The notes under the pieces: model-generated
The model's input: the letters and a program-made list of their open reading frames with translations, nothing else
What the model was told of the DNA's origin: nothing
Databases searched by the model: none
Assembly: GCA_937934355.1 (NCBI GenBank)
Contig: CALGZY010000169.1
Location: forward strand, 1-21,079
DNA: 21,079 nucleotides
Source: an uncultured Collinsella sp.
GTDB lineage: Bacteria; Actinomycetota; Coriobacteriia; Coriobacteriales; Coriobacteriaceae
Reading direction: 5' to 3'
Position numbers and translations under genes: made by a program
In this document: positions 15,591-21,079 of the stretch, piece by piece
Position numbering within the stretch: position 1 is the first letter of the stretch
Layout: each line of letters starts with the position of its first letter

Positions 15591-16463
15591 CTACTCGGGC
15601 CAGGCCAAAGTAGACCCATAGAGCGGCTCCCCCTTGGTGCAGGGGTAGCGACTCAAGTAACACGACGATAGCAAGTCGAAAAAATAAGTCATGGCGTATT
15701 TCGAATAAACGCCGAGTCGGTCAATTCCGTTTCCCGCATTACCAAGACGATATACACGGTCAAAAGACCTCGATTTGTCATCGTTGCTAAACGCAGTAAT
15801 TAGAATCTTCCTGCCCGAACGGCAATCAAGATACTCACGCGCCTGGGACGCAAATAGCCCGGAGACCGATACGAGAATTATCAATGACTGCGAAGCGTCT
15901 CCCATGTTTTTCAATTCCGCGACGTTAGCCCCAGCAACTATGCGAACTATCTTGCCCGCATAAAACATTTCCTGCTGAAATCGTACGAGATTGGCGCTCA
16001 CATTATTGGTGCACCAGATTTCAACGTTTTTATGGCCATCAATTTCGTCGGCAAGGTGCTTAATAGCGATATCGGACACGCCGCTTTCAACCTCAGCGAA
16101 CATCTCGATCATGCGAACGTCGAGCTCTGCCCTGTACTCCTCGTAGCCAAATTCCTCCTCTCGATGGCTTAAGTCGCTTGGAAAGACTGATTGAGTAAAT
16201 GATTCTTTCAAATCGCTAAGAGACTGGTAGCCCAATCGATTGCAGAAACGACGAACAGCGGAACGGGTCACGAATGCATCGCGGGTTATTGTGGCAACAT
16301 TGATTTCGCTCGAACGCCTAATGTGAGCGATGAGATATCGAGCGATGGCGGCATCGTTTGACCCAAACTCGCTGTTGATGATGGAGCTAATGCGATTGAG
16401 CACATCGAAGTCATTGATATTCACGTGATCCCTCTTTCCGCTCTCCTCGAAATCATAGTTCAT
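15591..16463 (-). CDS. MurR/RpiR-family transcriptional regulator
   Basis: Likely local repressor or activator of the beta-glucoside genes, 290 aa. An N-terminal helix-turn-helix of the RpiR type (about 55-90: VATITRDAFVTRSAVRRFCNR, LGYQSLSDLKESF) is followed by a SIS sugar-phosphate-binding domain (about 120-260: VEIWCTNNVSANLVRFQQEM, SLIILVSVSG). It is divergent from the GH1 gene across a 112-bp control region, so its ligand is probably the phosphorylated sugar that enzyme handles. The start is uncertain. ATG 16463 has no clear ribosome site, whereas GTG 16424 has aaagaggg 5-6 nt upstream and would give 277 aa, also a normal length. GC and codon use are lower than in the neighbouring core genes. 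Confidence 0.85.
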   Translation of the reverse strand: MNYDFEESGKRDHVNINDFDVLNRISSIINSEFGSNDAAIARYLIAHIRRSSEINVATITRDAFVTRSAVRRFCNRLGYQSLSDLKESFTQSVFPSDLSHREEEFGYEEYRAELDVRMIEMFAEVESGVSDIAIKHLADEIDGHKNVEIWCTNNVSANLVRFQQEMFYAGKIVRIVAGANVAELKNMGDASQSLIILVSVSGLFASQAREYLDCRSGRKILITAFSNDDKSRSFDRVYRLGNAGNGIDRLGVYSKYAMTYFFDLLSSCYLSRYPCTKGEPLYGSTLAWPE

Positions 16464-16466
16464 TTA

Positions 16467-16504
16467 TTGAATCAAACAGCTTTGGTCGTTCTCCTATGAT
16501 TCAA
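16467..16504. promoter_or_regulatory. Inverted-repeat operator in the rpiR-GH1 divergent region
   Basis: Exact 8-bp arms TTGAATCA (16467-16474) and TGATTCAA (16497-16504), 30 bp apart start to start (about three helical turns), lie immediately upstream of the rpiR start. They are good candidate half-sites for the RpiR dimer. The TATGAT at 16495-16500 overlaps the right arm and could be a -10 box. Confidence 0.5.
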
Positions 16505-16553
16505 ATCAGTTGACGTCATCTTAATCGTAATTCCGCCACACGTATCCACCGTG

Positions 16554-16577
16554 TTGAATGATGGAAAGGGGATTCAT
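16554..16577. promoter_or_regulatory. Second TGAAT/ATTCA pair covering the GH1 translation start
   Basis: TTGAAT (16554-16559) and GATTCAT (16571-16577) repeat the half-sites seen at 16467-16504. Between them is the GH1 ribosome site gaaagggg, and the right half runs into the ATG. Regulator binding or RNA pairing here would block expression. The repeats are short, so chance remains possible. Confidence 0.35.
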
Positions 16578-17994
16578 GGGCAACGTGAACAACATCCCGT
16601 TTCTCTGGGGTTCCGCCACGGCGTCTTATCAGTGCGAGGGTGCCTGGAACGAAGACGGCAAAGGCCTTGGCGAGTGGGATTTCTTTAACCACACAAGCAA
16701 TAAGAACATCAACCATGTTGACGGTGATGTATCTTGCGACTTCTACCATCGCTATGAAGAAGATATCCGCATGATGAAAGAAGGCGGACAAAACACCTAT
16801 CGCTTCTCTCTTTCATGGAGTCGAATCATCCCCACGGGTATCGGTGAAGTGAATGAAAAGGGTATCGATTTTTATAATCGGGTCATTGATTGCTGCCTCG
16901 AAAATGGCATAGAGCCCAACGTTACGCTGTTCCATTACGATCTGCCATTCACGCTTGCTTGCAAAGGCGGATGGCTGAACAACGATATGGCAGAGTGGTT
17001 CTGCAAATACGCCAAGATTTGCTTTGAGCGCTTTGGAGACCGCGTCAAAATCTGGGCTACCGTTAACGAGCCGCATTTCTACAGCTACTGCGTAAACATG
17101 TTGGGCAACTATCCCCCCAATCGATCGCTCGACGTTCAGTCGTACATGCAGTTTCAGTACAACCTGATGCGCGCAAGCGCACTCGCAGTCCGAGCATATC
17201 GTCAAATGGGCTACGACGGCATCATCGGCGCCGTCCACGATGGCGGCGTTGTCGAACTCGACCCGGCAACCGAGCACCCCGATGACGTATTTCGATACGC
17301 AGACTTTTTCGCCAATCGCATGATTCTGGCACCAGCACTTCAGGGTCAACTGCCGCCAGAAATGGACGAAATCCTTGAAAAACTTGGCGTCTCGCTCTAT
17401 CGATCCCCAAATGACGTAGAAGAATTCAGAGACGGTAAAGTCGATTTTATTGGACTCAACGTGTATTGCCGAGAGTATGTAACCGACTGGCACGGTGGAG
17501 AGCTTGCCGTTTCGGCGAACAATAAGGGCGGTTCGAGCAAAAAGGTCGAAGGAAAATGCATTGCGCCCTTGTTTGAAAGCGCCCGCGACAGCAATGTTCC
17601 CCGCAATAAATGGGGCCGCGAAATACTCCCAAGTTGCATGTATTCAACCATCATGGATGTCCACGAGCGCTATGACGCGCCCCGCATCTTTATTACGGAA
17701 AACGGACATGGCGCCTATGAGCAACCAGACGCAGACGGAATAATCCACGATGATGACCGCATCGAGCTTCTGGGCCAGTTCATCGAGCACATGATGAGGG
17801 CTAAGCGCGACGGCGCGCGCGTTGAGGGCTACTACCTCTGGTCGACGATGGATCTGTATAGCTGGATCAACGGCTACGAAAAACGATACGGACTTGTCCA
17901 TATCGACTTCGAGAACAATCTGGAGCGCACCCCCAAAAAGAGCTGGTATTGGTACCGAGACCTTATCTCGAAGTATCAGGAGCAGGAAGGTTAG
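16576..17994 (+). CDS. GH1 6-phospho-beta-glucosidase/galactosidase
   Basis: Cytosolic family 1 glycoside hydrolase, 472 aa. It splits phosphorylated beta-glucosides (or beta-galactosides) delivered by the PTS. The N-terminal signature is FLWGSATASYQCEGAWNEDGKG. The acid/base Glu165 lies in TVNEPH and the nucleophile Glu375 in ITENGHG. Ser429, Lys436 and Tyr438 in SWINGYEKRYGLVHIDF match the phosphate-binding S/K/Y set described for LacG-type 6-phospho-enzymes; plain beta-glucosidases have Glu at the first position. The ATG at 16576 is preferred, with aaagggg 4-5 nt upstream; an upstream in-frame ATG at 16561 lacks such a site. The PTS gene follows after 9 nt. Glucose versus galactose preference cannot be settled here. 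Confidence 0.92.
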   Translation: MGNVNNIPFLWGSATASYQCEGAWNEDGKGLGEWDFFNHTSNKNINHVDGDVSCDFYHRYEEDIRMMKEGGQNTYRFSLSWSRIIPTGIGEVNEKGIDFYNRVIDCCLENGIEPNVTLFHYDLPFTLACKGGWLNNDMAEWFCKYAKICFERFGDRVKIWATVNEPHFYSYCVNMLGNYPPNRSLDVQSYMQFQYNLMRASALAVRAYRQMGYDGIIGAVHDGGVVELDPATEHPDDVFRYADFFANRMILAPALQGQLPPEMDEILEKLGVSLYRSPNDVEEFRDGKVDFIGLNVYCREYVTDWHGGELAVSANNKGGSSKKVEGKCIAPLFESARDSNVPRNKWGREILPSCMYSTIMDVHERYDAPRIFITENGHGAYEQPDADGIIHDDDRIELLGQFIEHMMRAKRDGARVEGYYLWSTMDLYSWINGYEKRYGLVHIDFENNLERTPKKSWYWYRDLISKYQEQEG

Positions 17995-18003
17995 GAGAAA
18001 GAG

Positions 18004-19404
18004 ATGAAATATCAGGCAATGTCCGAAACAGTCCTAAAGGCTGTTGGCGGCAAAGAGAACATTACATCGGTAACTCATTGTGCGACGCGCCTTCGCATCG
18101 ACGCACGAGACACCTCGATCATCGATCTCCAGCTCGCCAAATCGGCTGACCAGGCGCTCGGGGCAGTAGTCAGCGGTGGCCAGCTTCAGGTGATCATCGG
18201 CCCCAACGTCACCGAGGCCTACAACGACTTCCTCGACTTCGCGGGAATCGAAGTCGGCGGTGGCACGGTTGCCGACGATGCCCAAACCGCCAAAGACCTT
18301 GCAGAAGGCATTAAAAGCGGTAACACCGCCATGGGCTTGATTGAGAAATTCGGGAACGTCTCTGCACAGGTATTCATGCCCATCGTCCCGGCGCTCATCG
18401 TTGGCGGACTCATTCTTTCGATCAAGAATCTCCTGGTCAATTATTGTGGATTGAGCACCGATAGCGGAACCGCCCAGGTTCTGCTGGCGATCTTCAGCGC
18501 CTCATTTAGCTTCCTGCCCGTTTACCTCGGCTATCAGCTCGCCGCCGTCATGAAGATGCAGCCTATCATGGGCGCACTGCTGGGCGCAATCATGATTAGC
18601 TCGTCTATTAGCGGTGCTGAGGGTCTCGACTTTCTTGGCATCCCCATCCCGACGAATGACTACTCGAGCACGGTGGTGCCAATCGTACTGGGCGTTGTGT
18701 TCATGTACTTTGTTGATCGCGGTCTTCAGAAAATCATCCCCGACATTACCAAACTGTTCTTGAAGCCGCTGCTCACCATGTTCATCGTCGTGCCTGTTGA
18801 GCTGATTATCCTCGGCCCCGCCGGCAGCATGATGGGCTACGCCCTGAGTGATGCCGCCACGTGGCTCATGGATAACGTGGCATTTATCGCTACTCCAATC
18901 CTTGCAGCCCTTAACCCCTATTTTGTCATGCTCGGTCTTGATAAGGCCTACATCGCGATCGAAGTTACGAGCTTGGCGCAGCTCGGCTGGGCGCCCATCA
19001 TCTTTGGCTTCATCTCAAACCTCTGCATTGGCGGCACGAGTCTCGCCTTGGCAACTGCAATGGAAGGCAACAAGGAGAAGAGAGGTATGGTCACCACGGT
19101 TGCCGTCACCGCACTCTGTGGCGTAACCGAGCCCGCGTTTTACGGCTGCCTCATCGAGCGTCCCCGCCTGCTTGTCGGCACGGCAATCGGCGCCCTCTGC
19201 GCGGGACTCCCTGCAGGTATCTTCGTCCTGAAGGAGTATGTTGCGGGAGCATGCCCCGGTCTTCTTTCTGCGCTGATCTTTATCGCTCCCGATGGATCCA
19301 TGGGCAACTTCGTACTGGCGTGCGTTGTCGCCGTCATCGCCATCGTCGTCTCGTTCATCGCTGCACGCGTGATCATCAAGAAGAATCCCAACTATATTGA
19401 GTAG
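18004..19404 (+). CDS. PTS beta-glucoside-type transporter, EIIBC components
   Basis: Membrane sugar permease that phosphorylates its sugar during uptake, 466 aa. The EIIB domain (about 1-80) carries the phosphocysteine Cys26 in THCATRLRI. The EIIC domain (about 100-455) has about ten hydrophobic helices, and the motifs GGTSLALATAMEG and CGVTEPAFYG, the latter equal to the conserved G-I-T-E-P active-site loop. No EIIA domain follows, in contrast to the full BglF (BCA) layout, so phosphate must come from an EIIA encoded elsewhere. Start at 18004 with aggaga (17993-17998) overlapping the GH1 stop, 9 nt between genes. Together with the GH1 enzyme it forms an uptake and cleavage pair. Confidence 0.93.
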   Translation: MKYQAMSETVLKAVGGKENITSVTHCATRLRIDARDTSIIDLQLAKSADQALGAVVSGGQLQVIIGPNVTEAYNDFLDFAGIEVGGGTVADDAQTAKDLAEGIKSGNTAMGLIEKFGNVSAQVFMPIVPALIVGGLILSIKNLLVNYCGLSTDSGTAQVLLAIFSASFSFLPVYLGYQLAAVMKMQPIMGALLGAIMISSSISGAEGLDFLGIPIPTNDYSSTVVPIVLGVVFMYFVDRGLQKIIPDITKLFLKPLLTMFIVVPVELIILGPAGSMMGYALSDAATWLMDNVAFIATPILAALNPYFVMLGLDKAYIAIEVTSLAQLGWAPIIFGFISNLCIGGTSLALATAMEGNKEKRGMVTTVAVTALCGVTEPAFYGCLIERPRLLVGTAIGALCAGLPAGIFVLKEYVAGACPGLLSALIFIAPDGSMGNFVLACVVAVIAIVVSFIAARVIIKKNPNYIE

Positions 19405-19505
19405 ATGCCCGCTGCTTGCATTGGGGACATCCTCGGCAGACCATTAGCAAGAACCCAAGAAGTCCCTTAGGAGCTCGATTAATCCATTCGGATTCCTCAG
19501 GCACA

Positions 19506-19546
19506 AACGACCCCGATTCCACAATGAAATCGGGGTCGTTGTTTCT
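19506..19546 (+). terminator. Terminator of the GH1-PTS operon
   Basis: Perfect 13-bp stem, aacgaccccgatt (19506-19518) and aatcggggtcgtt (19528-19540), with a 9-nt loop, then gtttct. It begins 101 nt after the PTS stop codon. Confidence 0.88.
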
Positions 19547-19596
19547 AAAGCCTTCGATAGACAATCGGTGTTTACCTTAGCTCCCTATCCAAGTTA

Positions 19597-19661
19597 ATTA
19601 TCCACGCTCGTTCTCCGGTCGGAAGATTTTCTTCTCTCGCGTGTCCAGAAATCCACGCTCG
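19597..19661 (+). repeat. Direct repeat flanking the beta-glucoside module, right copy
   Basis: attatccacgctcgttctccgg (19597-19618 as 22 nt, three differences) repeats the sequence at 15546-15567, in the same orientation. A shorter echo, atccacgctcg, recurs at 19651-19661. No gene is visible in 19547-19696. Confidence 0.5.
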
Positions 19662-19696
19662 AGCAGTACATCCAGGTCCGCACCCGCCCTTGTCTC

Positions 19697-19823
19697 GATC
19701 TGTAACAGCAAGAGGCCTATTCCGCTTCTACATGTTACAGATCAAGATATTCCTAAAACACCCTAAGTTTCATCTCAATCTGTAACAGTTAGATGCCAAA
19801 TATCGGTCTTGGTGTTACAGATT
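19697..19823. repeat. Two tandem inverted repeats with ATCTGTAACA arms
   Basis: Unit 1 is gatctgtaaca (19697-19707), 25 nt, tgttacagatc (19733-19743). Unit 2 is aatctgtaaca (19777-19787), 25 nt, tgttacagatt (19813-19823). Both have perfect 11-bp arms and equal 25-nt loops that also resemble each other (aga-gcc-a-t...cg-tct). They are spaced exactly 80 nt apart. They could be transcribed hairpins or paired protein-binding sites. They lie in a gene-free stretch between the PTS terminator and tRNA-Thr. Confidence 0.75.
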
Positions 19824-19890
19824 TAGACAAACTGGAGGACGAGACAAACCAAAAACGGGATGGGCGCTAACCCGATGGCGCACCACCCAA

Positions 19891-19928
19891 ATAGAAACGG
19901 GCCCTGTCCCACAAGGGAACAGAGCCCG
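19891..19928 (-). terminator. Terminator after tRNA-Thr(UGU)
   Basis: On the minus strand, cgggctctgttccc / gggacagggcccg forms an interrupted hairpin (stems cgggc, ctgt, ccc) with a 4-nt loop, followed by tttctat. It lies 9 nt past the tRNA 3' end. Confidence 0.78.
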
Positions 19929-19937
19929 AAACTCTCA

Positions 19938-20012
19938 TGGAGCCAGTGACAGGAATCGAACCTGCAACCCACTGATTACAAATCAGTTGCGCTACCGTTG
20001 CGCCACACTGGC
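19938..20012 (-). tRNA. trnT: tRNA-Thr (UGU anticodon)
   Basis: 75 nt with encoded CCA. The acceptor GCCAGTG / CACTGGC is perfect, D arm GCGC...GCGC, anticodon loop TTTGTAA, T arm GCAGG TTCGATT CCTGT. Single-gene unit with its own terminator. Confidence 0.96.
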
Positions 20013-20042
20013 ACACTTGGCGCTTTCGCGCGAAGCCAGTTA

Positions 20043-20071
20043 AGAATAAAGGAATTGCGGACGAGGCGCAA
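20043..20071 (-). promoter_or_regulatory. Possible promoter of tRNA-Thr(UGU)
   Basis: On the minus strand TTGCGC (20071-20066), 17 nt, TATTCT (20048-20043), 31 nt before the tRNA. Spacing is ideal; the box matches are moderate. Confidence 0.45.
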
Positions 20072-20164
20072 CAGGCCACACGGCGTTATACAAATATGCA
20101 AAATCCAGCAACAACAGGTACCAGGCCCGTTCATTTCTGTCGGTTCGCCCCCAATCTCAAAACC

Positions 20165-20227
20165 ATTCGTCAAAACGAATAGTTTTAATTACAATTGCTT
20201 TATATAAAACTATTCGTTCTAACGAAG
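20165..20227 (+). promoter_or_regulatory. Twin operators and AT-rich promoter before the HTH gene
   Basis: Two palindromes of the same design, ATTCGT-caaa-ACGAAT (20165-20180) and ATTCGT-tcta-ACGAAG (20212-20227), are centred 47 bp apart. Together they form a larger exact 13-bp inverted repeat, aacgaatagtttt / aaaactattcgtt (20174-20186, 20206-20218). The AT-rich spacer contains TATAAA (20203-20208). The second operator overlaps the ribosome site of the HTH gene, which suggests self-repression. Confidence 0.7.
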
Positions 20228-20236
20228 GGTTTCGCG

Positions 20237-21046
20237 ATGCTTACTACCAAGGAAGCAGCCGAACTGCTCGGCATCACTCCGCGCAGGGTGCAGGAGCTCA
20301 TAAAAAACGGAGCACTTGAGGCCCGCAAGGCTTCTGGTGTATGGCTCATCGACAAAGACAGCGTCGATACGCGACTCCGCTCCGTGACCAAAACGGGAGG
20401 ACGTCCCCGCCGCGGCCACGGTAAGAGCGAGATCGCGTTCACCCTCATGAACCGCACGCACGAAGTCGCTCAGCTGGTCTACAACACATCGCGAAAAGAC
20501 TTTACCCACATCGGCGCCGACATCGATTACGCCCACGCCCCTATTGGGGTATTTGGCCCCAATAGCTCCGTATCGCTCGACTCCTTCCGCATCTGGTGGC
20601 GCGGTCGCGGTATCCCGCTCGCACGCATTGGGCTAGCCTCCCTGCTTGCAGAAGCCGCAGTCGATGTTCCCGATGAACTCGTACAGCGAAATCTTGGCCT
20701 CTCCTTATCCGACCAGTATTGGATTAGACCCCAAGATTCCGGTCTCGTCTGGGAGGATATTAACTTCTTCAATAACGCCTTTGATGACGTCTCGCTGTCC
20801 ATTGCGCCCTTTGCCCCAGAGGGAAAAGCGGCTGCCGCAAAGCCCGATAACACCTCGGACGGCAATCTTCAAAAGTACTGGACGTGCGAGGGCGGGCGTC
20901 GAATTCTGCATAAGGCAGGAGCGCACCTGAACCAGGAACCTTATAACGAGCTGGTGGCGACCGCGCTCCACCGTCGCATCCTAAACGCCTGCGATTATGT
21001 ACCTTACTCGCTCGAGGGCACGGGTGTTAGCGCCGGGCGATTTTAG
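20237..21046 (+). CDS. Excisionase-type HTH protein with HipA/CtkA-like N-lobe, probably truncated
   Basis: 269 aa. Residues 1-48 are a MerR/excisionase-type helix-turn-helix (LTTKEAAELLGITPRRVQEL, then the wing GVWLIDKDSV), followed by a basic linker (GGRPRRGHG). The rest matches the front part of HipA-like kinases: LGLSLSDQYWIRP, WEDINFF, a glycine loop PDNTSDGNLQKYW (203-215), Lys226 as the likely ATP-contacting lysine, and QEPYNELVATALHRR. It stops at YVPYSLEGTGVSAGRF, before the catalytic and metal-binding loops such kinases need. None of the other frames up to the window end reads on convincingly, so the gene looks cut short. Start at 20237 with gaaggg 7 nt upstream. No partner gene is visible in the window. 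Confidence 0.65.
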   Translation: MLTTKEAAELLGITPRRVQELIKNGALEARKASGVWLIDKDSVDTRLRSVTKTGGRPRRGHGKSEIAFTLMNRTHEVAQLVYNTSRKDFTHIGADIDYAHAPIGVFGPNSSVSLDSFRIWWRGRGIPLARIGLASLLAEAAVDVPDELVQRNLGLSLSDQYWIRPQDSGLVWEDINFFNNAFDDVSLSIAPFAPEGKAAAAKPDNTSDGNLQKYWTCEGGRRILHKAGAHLNQEPYNELVATALHRRILNACDYVPYSLEGTGVSAGRF

Positions 21047-21079
21047 CCGCTAATAGTCAAACGATTTTGACCAATCCCG

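Noticed and set aside
15342..15671. 109-codon plus-strand frame between the tRNAs and rpiR
   Set aside because: No ribosome site, composition unlike the neighbouring genes, runs into the 3' end of rpiR on the other strand, and covers palindromic repeats.
19697..19823. CRISPR array
   Set aside because: Only two units, the repeats are inverted pairs rather than direct repeats with unique spacers, and no cas genes are present.

Overview
The window looks like chromosomal core plus accessory DNA from a high-GC, Gram-positive gut actinobacterium of the Coriobacteriia, most likely Collinsella or a close relative. This is inferred from the codon bias (G/C-rich third positions, with long antisense shadow frames), strong purine-rich ribosome sites, the LAATG-type wall-sorting signal, and the order tRNA-tuf-rpmG-tRNA-Trp-secE-nusG-rplK-rplA. 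No database search was possible, so the genus is an impression.

Left part (1-10.7 kb, all + strand): the 3' end of asnS; a WYL-domain regulator; a TrpXYZ-type ABC importer (lipoprotein, permease, ATPase); a secreted, wall-anchored 5'-nucleotidase; an MscS-type channel; and a two-gene overlapping operon. That operon encodes a cytosolic ParB-like/BMP (nucleoside-binding-fold) fusion protein and a small metallophosphoesterase. Stem-loops sharing an AAGGG(G)ACAG-like core follow the ATPase, channel and phosphoesterase genes. Three of the four copies start inside the stop codon of the gene they follow.

Middle part (10.7-15.3 kb, all - strand): the translation and transcription core cluster, read right to left as tRNA-Tyr, tRNA-Thr, tRNA-Met, tuf, rpmG, tRNA-Trp, secE, nusG, rplK, rplA. 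It converges with the left block at a bidirectional terminator. The tRNA-tuf and rpmG promoters share an almost identical 18-nt block around the -35 box.

Right part (15.3-19.6 kb): a lower-GC beta-glucoside module with a divergent RpiR-family regulator, a GH1 6-phospho-beta-glycosidase and a PTS EIIBC. A direct repeat, attatccacg(t/c)tc(a/g)ttctcc(a/g)g, lies on both sides of it, so it may be a cassette acquired next to tRNA genes. Beyond it lie two tandem 47-bp inverted repeats with ATCTGTAACA arms and a tRNA-Thr(UGU) gene. The last gene is a MerR/excisionase-type HTH protein whose C-terminal half resembles the N-lobe of HipA/CtkA-like kinases but ends early. It sits behind two ATTCGT-N4-ACGAA operators.

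The best candidates for something little described are the ParB-like/BMP fusion with its partner phosphoesterase, the tandem TGTAACA inverted repeats, the stop-codon-abutting stem-loop family, and the HTH-HipA-like gene with twin operators.
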